Source: Okapia johnstoni
Lineage: Eukaryota > Chordata > Mammalia > Artiodactyla > Giraffidae
DNA: 64,000 bases
NCBI GenBank assembly: GCA_024291935.2
Contig: CM044322.1
Coordinates: 21,265,405-21,329,404, forward strand
Direction: 5' to 3'
Within the stretch, counting starts at the first letter, position 1. The number at the start of each line of letters is the position of its first letter. Below the pieces are notes generated by a model that saw only the letters and a list, made by a program, of their open reading frames with translations, ran no database searches and was not told where the DNA came from. Positions 33,389 to 45,955 of this stretch are shown piece after piece. Position numbers and translations under genes: made by a program.

Positions 33389-34243
33389 GAGTTAAAGCAT
33401 AGAACTGTGGAAAGAAGAGTGTCTAGCTCATGGAGAGTTTTGGTAATACCAGGTGGCAAGGGGATCAGGCAGCCCTTCCTCCAAGAGTCAGAGGATCTCG
33501 TAACAACGATCATAATACCTGTAAGGGGAGTGGTTTTCAGAAGGGAGATCCTGCTTCCATTATTGAAAATCTTTCCATTTTGACCACTGGCCAGGCTGGG
33601 TCTCTGTTTTGGTTTGAATTTCTCTTTCTTTCTGTCAGCATTAAAGCAACTTAAAGACACACTCCTGCTCTTCAAAAGCATTGTCTCTCCCTTCCCCATA
33701 TTGTTCTTCCCCCTGGGCAGAGGAGGGTGCTGTTGAGCACACCAGCCTAAACTCGAGTCTCTTGACTAATTATACTGCTGTCTGCTTTTCCACGCAAGCC
33801 CCTCTCGTGGCAGGATGCCTCTTTGAAGTCACTAGTCTTCACAGCAGGAAGAGCTCATCATCAAAGACTCCGGTTCCCAGCAACCCGTGCTGCCCTCTTG
33901 CTCACCAGAGGATTGCAGATTGGGAGATGGGAGAGTCTCCCAGTGGATTAAGTCCACTCTTCTGTCCTCTCTCCCTGAACTGAGATCCCTTTGAACTGAA
34001 GCCCAGGGAGAGGGCTGGTGATGTTATCGCAAAACCTCTCCCCATTCTTTCAGTTATAGCCAGTTTAGCAATTACACTTGCTAGGGCTGGGAATATGATA
34101 TGTTGGACATAGTTAAGGTTTCAGTCTGTACTCTAAGGCCCTAAGGAAAGGGGGTTGGGAAGGTATCGAGAGTGACTCTGAGGCTCTAGACACTCAGCAT
34201 GTACTTGATAACAACTATGAGGAATCTGCTGAAGTTAAAATTC

Positions 34244-34278
<35 letters not shown>

Positions 34279-34700
34279 GTGTGTGTAAGACAGAGAGTGA
34301 GAGCACTCCTGGACTTTGGTTACAGAAACCTGGATTTGTGTCCTGGCCTTGCTTCTCACTCATCATTTACCGGTACAACCTCTTTATTTCTAACTTTCAT
34401 TCTCAATCCCTTGGAAATTCAATGACAGTTGTGAAAGAAACAATGTTTAACAGAGCCCGTCACTGAGGCCCAGATCTTAGATTTCTGCATGAACCAGAGC
34501 CTGAGATTTCAGCGCTGAAGTCTGAGGGCTAAATAACCTGCTCTGTCTTTGGAAGATCAGTTGGTGGAGCCCCATCATGGAATTCTTAAGGGGAGGTGTT
34601 TGAGTCCAGACCTCTAGTGCCTTACCCAGGACCAGAGGATGCCCCTCGTGGGCTCTGGCATCTCCTCTGCACCACTATAATATTCATCCAGATGCCCATC
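33389..34700. other. Unique intronic stretch with TG microsatellite
   Basis: A TG microsatellite with a GGGTGGG interruption lies at 34244-34286. A short AC tract is at about 34706-34720. Nothing else recognised. Confidence 0.5.
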
Positions 34701-34720
34701 TCATACACACACACACACAG

Positions 34721-35410
34721 TCTTACCTACACACTCCACTCTTAGACCAGCACTTTATCTCTCACCTGGACCACCATAATAGGCTCCCTGCCCTCTGACT
34801 TGGCCTCAAACCCTTCCCCTTCAGTCACCAGAAAGATCTGTCCAAATGAGTTTTCACTTTACACTCCGCCTAAGGCTTGCCAACACAACCTGTGGCCCTA
34901 CAGGACAAATTTGGACCTTTCTGAGGTGGCTTACAGGCTCTTTCTGACCTAATTCATGCCAACTCCTTCAGCCGCATTATCTCGAGTCATTCTCAGGAAT
35001 TTAGATTACAAGGACATTGAGTCTGTTGTAGAGCTTGTGTGTACACCACACTATATACCACATGCTGTCAGCAAAGTGATGTCTGTACTTTTTAATAATC
35101 GGCTGTATCCCAATACAAAAAAAAAAAAAAAACCCAGATAGCCCCCTCTGAGATATCTATCTGTTGCTCCCTAGTCTTCACAAAGGGACCCTCTTGACTC
35201 TCAGGTACTATCTCTGCCATTGTTTTCATACCATATCATGATCTGATAACCCTAATCATCTGTTCATGTATCTGTCTCTGCCCCTACTATCCCAACTCAC
35301 AAGTGCCCTAAGTTCAAGACTGTTTTATTCATCTTTGAAGCCTTCCAACATTTTCTGCCACATTCAGTATTAAACACTGAATAAATGTTTGTTGAATGAA
35401 TAAGTGAATT
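34721..35410 (+). repeat. L2 LINE 3' region
   Basis: TCTCACCTGGACCACCATAA, CAGTCACCAGAAAGATCTG and the end ACTGAATAAATGTTTGTTGA follow the L2 order. A different AT-rich segment with an A-run (about 35118-35133) sits inside and may be a separate insertion. Confidence 0.6.
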
Positions 35411-35694
35411 GTTGCATGTGAAGTTATACATGCAAGTTCTAAGCAGACCTCTGCACGATTTTCTCAGTGTGTTTCTTTGTACTCAGAGGTGCTTTGGTCT
35501 CTCCAGGAACAAAAGAGAAATTAGTTTATTTATAGTTAACGTTTGGCACAGTGTTCATTTCTGAGTTAACTCATCTGTGTACCCAGTGTCACTTAAATAG
35601 GGTACATCCATCATTTATTCATTTGAAAAACATTTACCAGTGACCTTCCATGTCTCAGGGATTGTGTTAAGTGACTGGAAAAAAAGAGATGAAT

Positions 35695-35805
35695 AATAAT
35701 AGTCAACAATCATGTAGGGCTTATTATATGCTAGGCACTGTTCAAAACACTTAATATTAACTCATTTAATCCTCACAACTTTTGAAGTAGATACTATTAC
35801 TGTAT
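35695..35805 (+). repeat. MIR SINE fragment
   Basis: GGCTTATTATATGCTAGGCA, CACTGTTCAAAACACTTAAT and TTTAATCCTCACAACTTTTG. Confidence 0.7.
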
Positions 35806-35907
35806 GCCCTTGTTGAAGAAATGGAAGAATGTAGACTGCCCTAGCCTGAGCACCCTAGAAACAAAGCATATGTGCTGAAGTTTTATAGGAAGGCACTGCC
35901 ACAGGGC

Positions 35908-36118
35908 AGGACTTCCCTGGTGACTCAGTGGTAAAGAATCCACTTGCCAATGCAGGAGACACTGGTTCAATCCCTGGGTTGGGAAGATCCTCCGGAAAAA
36001 CAAATGGCAACCTACTCCAGCATTCTGGACTGGGAAATCTCATGGACAGAGTGGCCTGATAGGCTACAGTGCATGGGGTTGTAAAAGAGTCAAATGTGAC
36101 TTAGCAACTAAACAATGA
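35908..36118 (+). repeat. Bov-tA SINE
   Basis: GACTTCCCTGGTGACTCAGT, CACTGGTTCAATCCCTGGG and the 3' end TGTGACTTAGCAACTAAAC. Sense, moderately diverged. Confidence 0.88.
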
Positions 36119-36282
36119 CAGCAGAATCCCAGGGTAGCAAGAGGGAAGGGAAAAGATAATTGAGGCAGAGAGAGAGAAAAAGAAACGCAATGTAGTGCAC
36201 TGGTAAGCTGCCCACAGCTTTAGAAGAAGCCAGCTTTGGGGCACACAGTATGCAGCTTTATGGAAATCTATAACTCTAAACT

Positions 36283-36502
36283 GGCTTCCCAGGTGGCGCT
36301 AGTGGTAAAGAACCTGACTGCCAGTGCAAGAGACGTAAGAGATGTGGGTTTGATCCTTGGATCAGAAGGATTACTTGGAGGAGAGCACACCAACCAACTC
36401 TAGTGTTCATGCCAGGAGAATCCCATGGACAGAGGAGCCTGGTAAGCTGCAGTCTGTAGGGTTACACAGAGTCAGACATGACTGAAGCGACTTAGCATGC
36501 AC
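36283..36502 (+). repeat. Bov-tA SINE
   Basis: GGCTTCCCAGGTGGCGCTAG, GAGATGTGGGTTTGATCC and GAGTCAGACATGACTGAAGC. It follows the previous SINE in the same orientation after about 165 bases. Confidence 0.9.
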
Positions 36503-36668
36503 GCAAATACCTCTAAACAGTCCATAGTGTCAGAGAATAGGCAGGAATGGAGAAGAATTCGAATAATTTGTCTACTGGTTCTTTCCAATCTGCTAGTCTT
36601 TATGGGTAGGAATGTTAACTTCAACATCCACAATATTAGAATGTATGGAACCTATGTTACCACTGCCT

Positions 36669-36693
36669 GCACACACACACACACACACACACA
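36669..36693. repeat. AC microsatellite
   Basis: About twelve AC/CA units. Confidence 0.9.
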
Positions 36694-36868
36694 TATTGTT
36701 ACTACCCAGGTGAGGCTCTGATAGATGTCAGCTTCAAGGGAGAAAATGAGTCCCTATCAAAATTATGATGAGCATTTACATTCAGCATAGAACAGTGCAT
36801 GATGTGCAGGAAGCATAAACCAAAGATTTAAATATAGGAAACTTGGAGGCTGACTGTAAAGAGTCTGT

Positions 36869-36888
36869 TGAATGAATGAATGAATGAG
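36869..36888. repeat. GAAT tetranucleotide repeat
   Basis: Five consecutive GAAT/AATG units. Confidence 0.8.
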
Positions 36889-37362
36889 TTGAGATGAATA
36901 AAAGAATGAGAAGGAAGCATCCTGACAAAAGACTTAGATAGTTCCAACAGAAGAAAATAGAGCCATCCTGAGATACCCCGACTGATAACCAGAGCATCAG
37001 TATACAAGTGGGATGATGGCTGTCACCATGTAGTCAGGCTAACAGGGTCCCCACTGACCAAGGTTAGGCCTTTGTGTGTATTGGTGAGATGGGCGTAGCC
37101 AGATTTTATAGCAGGTGATGTTCTCAGAAGAGAGTGTTCCTGGGAGAGTTACTAGCTTCTTTATGTTTTTTTTTCTTTGAAGTTTGATTTATTTAGGGGG
37201 AATGGGAGGGTTAAGGATAAATATTATCCTGCCTCTGTTTACCTCCAATTCCTGTTCCAAAAAAGCCTTCCCAGAGACTTTTGTTTGTGTTCTTCTCCAC
37301 CCTGCTTTAGTAGATATAAAAGATTCTTACCTGAGGTTCCATAGCGCCTGCAGATAGCCAAA

Positions 37363-37679
37363 AGTGACAGTGAAAGTCACTCAGTTGTGTCAGACTCTTT
37401 GCAACCCCATGGACTATACAGTCCATGGAATTCTCCAGGCCAGAATACTGGAGTGGGTAGCCTTTCCCTTCTCCAGGGGATCTTCCCAACCTAGGGATCA
37501 AATCCAGGTCTCCCACATTGCAGGCAGATTCTTTACCAGCTAAGCCACAAGGAAAGCCCAAGAATACTAGGGTGGGTAGCCTATACCTTCTCCAGGGGAT
37601 CTTCCCGACCCAGGAATCAAACCAGAGTCTCCTGAGTTGCAAGCAGATTCTTTACTAACTGAGCTATGAGGGAAGCCCA
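37363..37679 (-). repeat. BovA2-type dimeric SINE, antisense
   Basis: AGTGAAAGTCACTCAGTTGTG followed by two monomers, each with GGATCTTCCC and a reversed head (TTCTTTACCAGCTAAGCC and TTCTTTACTAACTGAGC). Confidence 0.88.
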
Positions 37680-37734
37680 TGCAGATAGCTGAAAAAGAGC
37701 ACAATTCAGTATAATGCTTGGTCTGGTTTCCCAT

Positions 37735-37865
37735 TGGACTGTACAATCTGAGGAAACTCCTTAAGGACAGAGGCTATCCCTTTTCATCTTGTCAGTTTTT
37801 GTGTTTGTATCATCAGGCCCTTTATTAGTCATACAATAGATGCTCAAAAGACATTAAATCAATAA
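37735..37865 (+). repeat. L2 LINE 3'-end fragment
   Basis: GGACTGTACAATCTGAGG, AAGGACAGAGGCTATCCC and ATACAATAGATGCTCAAAAG. Confidence 0.5.
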
Positions 37866-38391
37866 GGGAATCAATGAACAAATATCTCCAGGTGGTTGAT
37901 AGTTCCCCTGTAGTCACTTTCTGAGAGGGGAGGCTAGCAGGAATTTTTCTTGCCCTTCTGAGTGTCTCTCTACTCCTGTACCCATCCCCAAAGTAATACC
38001 CAATGAGAGGGGCTGCAACAAAGATCATGTTAGGAGTGATGCCAGGTCTTACTGGAAAGAGAAGGGAGACACGAGTTTCTTTCACTATTTCATTCTAGAC
38101 AGTTGAGGAGGATCCTTTCTTATCTAGCGTTTTTATTTCAGGAGCCACTGAGCCCAACTTGGTGTCCTTAATGAGTTTGGAAGTAGAATTCTTACTCTCC
38201 AAGGTCATCTCTGTAACTCTCTTTCACAGTGTTAAAAGTATTCAATATAGTATGTGTTTTTTCTTAAATGCAGTGTTCAGCTCAGGAGTTCATGTCTTCC
38301 ATTTTCTTCCAGCTCCTCTGGACCCTGTAATTAACACATGGGGAAGCAATGAATCTGAACGAGATTAACTTCAATTCACGTTTCTAGGTCC

Positions 38392-38548
38392 AGTTTTCAC
38401 TTTTCACTTTCATGCACTGGAGAATGAAATGGCAACCTACTCCGATATGCTTGCCTGGAGAATCCCAGAGACGAAGGAGCCTGGTGGGCTGCCGTCTATG
38501 GGGTCGCACAGAGTCGGACACGACTGAAGCGACTTAGCAGCAGCAGCA
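38392..38548 (+). repeat. BovA2 SINE, second monomer only
   Basis: TTTTCACTTTTCACTTTCAT, GGCTGCCGTCTATGGGGTC and an AGC tail. 5'-truncated within the dimer linker. Confidence 0.9.
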
Positions 38549-39094
38549 GGTCCAGTTTAGATGCTGAATGTTCCAGTTGGGGGCAGAATAACTGCCATTT
38601 GTTGGGTCCCTGCTCTGTACTTACCATAACCTTACTTACACTTAACTTTCCTGATTCCTCGACTACACCCTTCAAGATTTGGGACACTACACCTGTCTTA
38701 CAGAGGCACTGCAAAATATTTTAAATTATCAAGGGAAACATGGGCATATCTGGCAGAGACCACACAAAGTACTTTCAGTTTTTTGAAAGTATTGTTTTTT
38801 TCAAATGACTACTAAGTTGTTAGAATGTGAACACTTATTAAGTTGTTTGGACTAGACTGCTTAATAAATAAAACTAGTAGAATTTCTTTAGGTGTAGGGG
38901 AGTCACTTTGAGTGCTATGGATTGGGCAAGTTTGGGAACTTCTGTTTACTTCATACAGTAAGATCCCCAATCAGGCTGGCAATATTTTCTCAAGTTTACC
39001 TCTGAGGACACTAAGGGTCAGAAGAATCAAGTAAATTACTACAAGGCCAAGTGGCTTACAAGTAAACAGTGGAGCATGATTCTAAAGCCTGCAT

Positions 39095-39292
39095 GTGTGT
39101 TAGTCACTCAGTCGTGTCTGACTTTCTGCAACCCCATGGACTGTAGTCTACCAGGCTCCTCTGTCCATGGAATTCTCCAGGCAAGAATCCTGGAGTGGGT
39201 TGCCATTCCCTTCTCTAGGGGCCAGGGATCGAACCCGGGTCTCACGCATTGCAGGTGGATTCTCTACCGTCTGAGCCATCAGGGAAGCCCAG
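39095..39292 (-). repeat. Bov-tA SINE, antisense
   Basis: GTTAGTCACTCAGTCGTGTC, GAACCCGGGTCTCACGCATT and CTGAGCCATCAGGGAAGCCC. Confidence 0.9.
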
Positions 39293-42279
39293 TGCCTCCA
39301 CCAAGTTGTCTACTATGGAGTTAATAAAGATTAGATCACTTAGGCTGTCAGAGCTAAAACAGGCTTTGACAGGAATCCAGCTCAACTCACAATCTGGCCC
39401 AATCACACAACGAATTAGTAATAGAATTTAATCTGGGGATCCAGTCTCCTAACTCTTACTTCTGCATTATTTCCTCTCTCTTCCTGGCTTTGGGCGACCA
39501 CGTGTTATTGTTCCTTTGTTACCTAAAGCACAGAGAAATGAAGGACTTTGGGGGAACAGCCCTAAGGTTCATGATGGCAGCAGAGGGTTTGGTTTACATG
39601 GAAATTAGAAAAGAAGGATCATGCAGTGTATAACTTGGGTTAAGCAAATGTAAGTGGGGTGTGGCGTCATCTATTAATGTCTAACCAATGTAAATGTGAC
39701 AAGCATCAGAGAAGTTATTCAGGGGTGATAACTAGGAAATGGGTGAGAAAGGGAGAGGAAAATGTAGGTTGGAGATATGCTGATATTTATTAGCCAGTGT
39801 GGAGAGCAGGAGAGTGGAAGTTTCCGTGGCCTGATTTATATAAACATTGTGGAAAATGCCTGAGAGGATGATCATACTAACCCCTGGGAATCACCCGGAT
39901 AGTCTTTCCTGTTGGCAATTTCTATGATTCTTTAACAGCTGTATTTTTTCTTGTGTCTTCTATTTTGTTCTTTACACTTTCTGTATTGTCCCTTCCTGTT
40001 CCTTTCCCAGCAGTTCAGGTACTTCTTTCCATACTTCTTTCTTTCCCTTTTACTTCTATTTGCCCCCTCACCCTCAGTCGCTTTTGATGTGCTTTTTTCC
40101 GCCTCTAGTTATCCTCCTCCTGCCCATCTTTCTCCTCGTCTTTCTCTGGTCCCTGGCACATGCCAGGTTTCTGGGCCGTTGCTCTTCGCCTCTCTTCTTC
40201 CCAAGGAGGAGATGAAATTTGCCCCTCTGACAAAGGGAACAAAAGGTGAAAGTCCCTGCCAAAGTTACAAGGACAGCATTTTCTCCTTTCAGGGAGTTTT
40301 AATTTTAGAAGAAAAAAAAAAATCGCATCCTCTTCTCCCTCCCCGCGCTGCGCCTTCTCCGCTTTCTGGGCTGCGAGCATCAGTTGAGGGACAGCCAGAT
40401 AAAAAGCCCCTCCTTGGTTCAGATCATCTCTGCTTCTGTTCCTTACCAGTCTCAGCCCCACTTAACTGCATTTTTTTTTTTTTTTTGGAAATCCAGGCAG
40501 AAAATGTTAGTATTAGCATTTTTAATAAAGAAGCTGGAGGAAAGAGAAAGGCAGTTCAAGAAAGCTGAAGGAGGGGCTGAAGTCCAAATCCACTGACAGT
40601 TAAAACTCCCTTTTTGGAGTCAGAGAGAGCTCAGGATGGGGGCAGCGGAAGGCGGACAAGAGAAGTAGTAGTTTTAGGAGAAGCATTCAGGCTGATATAA
40701 TTGGAGCTTTGAGCACAAGCAGACACAGTTGGGAGGTGGGAAATTGCTGTGCCGGATTGAGTTTGGCTCAACTTGATACCGAGGCCCGGCATTGTGAAGT
40801 GTTTTCTAATTTAGCCCATTTCCTCTGTCTTCCTGGAATAAGCCATTATTCCTCCATTACTGGCAAAAAACACAGTCCTAGCTAATTCCTTCTCTCCTTT
40901 TCTCTTCTTCCTCCTCTCCCTGTGCTCCGTAGGAAGGAAGAAGGAATAAACAGGAGGGAAGGGGCCACCTATATATTCTTGATTTAGAAAGAAAGTGAAC
41001 CTTGGAGACCCAGAGTGGCTGACATCATCTTTTTCTATTTCATTTGTCTAGGGATAGGAATGCAAAAGTTTAATGGAGTTGCTAGGTTTATGTTTTGTGT
41101 GTGAGGCCATTGTACCTCTGCAGGATGAGGCTTAATTGGCTCTTTTCCCACCATTGAAAAGAGGAAAAATATCTCCTTGCAGAGGTTACTGTTCGCTAAA
41201 GAAAGTGGCAGTGATTAGATCTAATGCCTTTGACAGCTGGATAAAAAGTTGGTAAATAAGAATAAATTGAATGCCTAAACCTGGAGTCAATCAGAAGGTA
41301 ACATGAATCCCAAAGATCAAAATGAACCTTCTTGTCAAATTATTCTTCCCCCATCACACTTAAAACTCTATGTGAGTAAAACAGTGGCAAATCTACTTTA
41401 CTTCTCCAAATCCAATTCGACAAAGGGCCAGGGCAGAGTCAAAATCGGGAGAATACCCCTTCTTACCCCTGAGTTTGAGCATATTAAGTGCTGAAGACCT
41501 CTCTGTTGGTGACATGTCAACCCAGATAATTGTCCACACAGCAGACATTTAGAAGTGATGCTAATCCTATTGTTCAGAGCCTTGCAGTTTTAACAAAAGA
41601 GTGACTATCCCAGCCAATGTTCCTTATCCATGAAATCAATCATTTTAGCCTCATCTGAACAAACAAATAAATGTGCATATTTGTGTAGACACTGAGGTGC
41701 ATCTGGGCTCTACATCCTAATGCTGCGTCTTGATTTCCTTCATCAGATTATTCCTCTTGTCCCTTTACTCAGAGCCGTGACCCAGTACTAGATGCCAGAC
41801 ATATAAATATACATACATATCAGTATCAACTGCAACTCTGAAAAATTTGCAAAATCTTTCAACCAGAATATCTTTGAAGAGCGCAGAGAGGCAAATGGGA
41901 TTGTGTCTCTTAGGTTCCTTCAAGGAGTAAATGCTGCCTCCTAGCTTTATAGCCATGAGAAGAATTAGCATCAGCTGGAGAGACTCTCAAAAACATTGAG
42001 ATTTGGATAGAATGTAGATTTATACCCAGAGCCAAGTTATTTTGAAGGAGTCGGGAATTAATTTGGGAATTGCTTTCTCACTATACCTAGGGATGAAAGT
42101 TCATTTTCTTATATGTATTAATTTGCAAATAACCTAAAGGGATGCCTTGGCCTTCAGCTTTCCCCACACTGAAACTGTTCTGGACAAAGATTAAACATTT
42201 AAGCATCTGAGAGGGAAGCGGAAACCTCCAGGAAGAGGTTTGGGCAGGCTCTTTGTCTCCCTTCTCTGACTAGCTTGTT
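39293..42279. other. Unique intronic stretch with pyrimidine-rich and CpG-containing segments
   Basis: 39950-40200 is pyrimidine-rich on the + strand, and 40324-40375 has six CpG dinucleotides in about 50 bases, unusual in this CpG-poor intron. A T-run lies at about 40471-40487. The rest, including 40750-42270, is unique sequence with no exon or named repeat. Confidence 0.5.
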
Positions 42280-42725
42280 TTTACCCCTGCATCTTCCCCC
42301 TTCTCCCACCGTCTCAAACGTGACCTATGTGCTTGTTGTCCAAATCCGGCTCTCTAGCTTGAATCTCTTTTCTTGGTTTCGAACGTCTGTTTCCAACTGT
42401 CTCCTGGACATTCATTCTCTGATGGATGTCCTACAAATATCTCAAATTCACTTGTCCAGAATTGAACACAAAACCTACTCCCACCCTGATACGCGGCTCC
42501 AGCTCCCACACTTTTGGGTCTGTGTAAACAGAATCATCAGTCACTCAGTCTCTCAGATGAGAAACTTGGGGGCCATTCTCCCCCTAAGTCCCCCACGATT
42601 CTGTCTCCTCTCTCTCATTCACACACACTTGGTTAGCCACCAGATCCTCTTTGCTCTTCTCAGAAACGCCTCTCAAACCCAGTGGTTCCTCTCTATTCCC
42701 AAAGCTGTCGCCTTACTCTAGGACA
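42280..42725 (+). repeat. L2 LINE internal/3' fragment
   Basis: GTCCTACAAATATCTCAAAT, TGTCCAGAATTGAACACAAA, GAGAAACTTGGGGGCCATTC and GGTTAGCCACCAGATCCTC follow the order of L2 ORF2 3' sequence. The 148-codon open frame here is explained by this. Confidence 0.65.
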
Positions 42726-43099
42726 ATCCATTGCCTTCAACAATTCCTAACATCTTGCTCGCCGCTCTCAGTGCCATTAGGCTCACCTGTTGAAAGGGAG
42801 AGAGGAAGAGAGGAAAGACCTGAGGAATTAGAGGATGTGCGTGGTGGGGAAGTGACTACGGGCAGAGTCAAGGGAAGGAGGAGGGAAAGCTTGTGGCTTG
42901 TTGGGGAAATGGTGGGGCTGCGGGCCTGATGGGAGAGGCCTGAAGGATAAGGGGGAAAGAGAGGCACTGGCCAGGTTTTAGATTCCCAACAAGGAGTCTT
43001 GGCTTTACCTATAGGAAATGGGAAGCTGGTAGAGTATATTTTGAACAAGGGAGGAAGTGATGAACATGATGTTTAAGGAAGACACAGGAGGCATTAGCT

Positions 43100-43330
43100 C
43101 AGGGACCTGCAAACTACTGCCATCAAGCCAAAGCCAGTCTGCCATCTGTTTCTGTAAATAAAGTTTTGTTGGAACACAGTGGCACTCATGTGTGTGTGTA
43201 TTGTCCACGGCTGCTTTCCCGCTGCACAGGCAGAGTTGGGTAGTTGCAGTATGGACCATTGGACCATATGGCTACAAAGCCAAAAGTATTCACTCTCTGG
43301 CCTGCCACGGAAAAAGTCTGATGACTCCTG
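43100..43330. mobile_element. Non-autonomous DNA transposon (MER-type, hAT-like)
   Basis: Ends CAGGGACCTGCAAAC and GATGACTCCTG, with the body TAAATAAAGTTTTGTTGGAA, CACAGTGGCACTCATG and GGCTGCTTTCCCGCTGC, match a common mammalian element. I do not name the family. No clear 8 bp duplication seen. Confidence 0.6.
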
Positions 43331-43338
43331 CAGTAAAT

Positions 43339-43540
43339 CAGGGTTTCTCAGCCTCAACATTATCTACATTCCTTGTTGCAGGAGGCTGTCCTGTGTGTTG
43401 CAAGATGTTTAAGAATGTCGTCGACCCTAACCTTAACCTCCACCCACTACATAAAGGTAGCACCCCAACCCCTTAGATATGACAATCAAAAATGTCTCCA
43501 AACATTGCCCAATCAGGAGAGGAGTAAAAATCTCCCCCCA
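43339..43540 (-). mobile_element. MER20-like hAT element, antisense
   Basis: CAGGGTTTCTCAGCCTCAAC, GAGGCTGTCCTGTGTGTTGC, AAGATGTTTAAGAATGTCG and AAAAATGTCTCCAAACATTG are the reversed MER20 consensus as I recall it. The far end is lost. Confidence 0.7.
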
Positions 43541-43609
43541 TTAGATTATAGTGAAGCCAGCAGTACTGGAGACAATTTAATGGGTAGTTGCAACAGATAA
43601 GGATGATTT

Positions 43610-43895
43610 TAATAGTGACAGCAAACTGTTAACGTTGTATGTAGCATGTGCCTGCCACTAAAGATACATTGTATGTATTAATTCATTTAATCTTTTCAAC
43701 AGTCGGATGAATTGGGCACTATTTTGTCATTAGTCTCTTGTAAGGCGATGTAGTTGCTATCATTGTTTTACATATAAGGAAATGAGATCGAAGTAAAGTG
43801 CTTTTCTCAAGATCACCCAGCTAATGAGTGGTAAGCCAGGTTTTGAACTCAGGTGGTCTGGCTCCTGAATTCACATTCTTAACTATGAGACTAGT
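43610..43895 (+). repeat. MIR SINE, near full length
   Basis: TGTAGCATGTGCCTGCCACT, TTACATATAAGGAAATGAG, AAGATCACCCAGCTAATGAG and GGTTTTGAACTCAGGTGGTC. Confidence 0.75.
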
Positions 43896-44204
43896 GAGAG
43901 ACATGAAAAATAAATCTATCTTGATAGCTTAATGGACATGGAAGTGGTTAGAAAATAAGCATTTTGAACTGTTTCCTTCTCCCCACTTCTAAGCTATTTT
44001 TACTTCCCTCTAACCATGAGCAGTGGGACAATCTCTTCAGGTATCACTGCACTTTTAAGGTGTTGCCCCCAGCTACCCTTTTCCTCCCCACCCTCTGCCC
44101 CTCACACGTAGAAATGTCCCTGAGTCAGGCATGAGATCACATGGCTTGAACTGTAAAGATGGTCATGGTTGCCTTTGGGTGTTAATATTCTTTATGATTC
44201 TACC

Positions 44205-44385
44205 ACATTTTTATTTAAAATTTTCTTTATTATTAGCATATAATTGCTTTACAATGTTGTGTTAGTCTCTGTTACACAACAAAGTGAATCATTTAGAAGT
44301 ATACATATATCCCTTCCCTCTTGAGACTCCCTCCCACCTCCCTCCATCCCACCCCTCTAGGTCATCACAGAGCACATGTTTTTAA
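44205..44385. repeat. L1-like 3' fragment
   Basis: ATAATTGCTTTACAATGTTG, TGTTAGTCTCTGTTACACAA and CAAAGTGAATCATTTAGAAG resemble a repeat end common in ruminant genomes, probably L1-derived. Confidence 0.5.
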
Positions 44386-45740
44386 AGAAGTGAATTCATA
44401 TTCACTCTTATAAAGCGATTACAACCCTTTTCCTGTGGTTTGGCACCGTCTTTTAACTTTATTTCTTGTTTGTACCTGGCAGCTGTTCTCTCACCTTCTT
44501 GGTTAGTCTGTCAATGGAGAGTGCAAACGTTGTGAAGACAAATGGGTGGAAGATGAGTCTGGGAAAATGAAATAAGCTGGAAGGCATTTATAAAAGGAGA
44601 CAGTCCTTCTAGGGACAGAAGAGCAAGTCTGAGCATCAGCTTCAGAGGCAGTGCTGGGAGCCAGCATTGGAATTTGCCATCCAATATACTCTGCCTATAG
44701 GCTCCTGAGTGTATCAGAGAGTCCAAGTGAATGTTGGGGTCGTCCACCTCTGTCGTGAGAAGAGAAAATGCTTGTCTCCCTCAGGCATTGTAGATCCACT
44801 TTTATTCAGAAGATGGCCTGCATGGAAAGAAAAATATTCCGTGTGTGTGTGTGTGTATGTGTGTATTGGAGAGAGAAAGGCAATAAAACAGCTAGGTCTC
44901 AAGATAAGAGTGTGGGAGCCAAGTCACTCAGCTCATGGAGGACAAGGTTGAATACCATTCCCCAGGGGGACGGGTGGGTGGATGAGTGGTCAGCCCCTGT
45001 CCAAGGTAGAGGGTTTCTTGGCACCTGGGACTTTGGGCAGGGGAATGAAATGAACAGAAGAAACTGACATTCACAAGCTGCTTCCTTGGCTTTGGGCTGG
45101 TCCTAGGGGGCTGCTGGGTGTCAACAAGCAGGGAAGGGCAATAATGAAAGCAGGATGCTGCCTTCCTGATGGCCTAAGGCTTTCTCATCCTCCCCATCCA
45201 GCCCAGACTCCTTGGTGGATCCGCTCCAGTTCTTTTATAACTGCCCGGATGTATCAGGGGTGTGGTAACAGTCAAGAGCATGGAGCTGACAGCAGAAGGA
45301 AGAGGCTGCAGTGACCTTGAGAACTAGGAGCGGGGGAAAGAGGATGGGGTGTGTGGAGAGGAGCAGGAGGAAGTGGGGGTAGCCAATCGCAGAGCAGTGC
45401 TACAGGCAGCAGGCGCAGAACAGTGGGAAAAGAGGACAGGATTCTGCAAGATGATGGAGAGTAGGCTCTGGGTCTTCCTCTCTGAGACATCCTGGCCCCA
45501 GGAAGAGATTTTCCATGTTGTCTACGCCTTGTTTTGTCCCTTGAAGGGGAAAGTGAGAGGGGGCCTGTTGTGTACACAGAACAGGTGATTTCTCTAGGTT
45601 GGACAGGGGTTCAGAGCACAGAAGTCCCTCAACTTGAAGCAAAATGTGAGAACTTACAGAAGGTGAGGGCACAAAGTTTCTTTCTTACCATGGCCTGAAA
45701 GCTACGTAGAGGGGAGGGGTGTGCATGCCTGTAGCAGGTC
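44386..45740. other. Unique intronic stretch with TG microsatellite
   Basis: A TG microsatellite lies at 44841-44866. The rest is unique, moderately GC-rich and without a recognisable gene. Confidence 0.45.
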
Positions 45741-45955
45741 ATGCTAAGTCGCTTCAGTCATGTCTGACTCTGCACAACTCTATGGACTCAATAGACTGCC
45801 AGGTTCCTCTGTCCATGGGATTCTCCAGGCAAGAACACTGGAGTGGACTTCCATGCCCTCCTCCAGGGGATCTTCCCAACCTAGGGATCTAACCCACATC
45901 TCTTACGTCTCCTGCATTGGCAGACGTGTTCTTTACCACTAGTGCCACCTGAGTG
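45741..45955 (-). repeat. Bov-tA SINE, antisense
   Basis: GCTAAGTCGCTTCAGTCATG, GGCAAGAACACTGGAGTGG and CTTTACCACTAGTGCCACCT. Confidence 0.9.

Noticed and set aside
36497..36721. Open frame of 74 codons ending in a histidine/threonine run.
   Set aside because: The run is the AC microsatellite, and the start lies at a SINE end.
42275..42721. 148-codon open frame as a possible gene.
   Set aside because: It overlaps L2 LINE sequence that is pyrimidine-rich and stop-poor; no recognisable protein.
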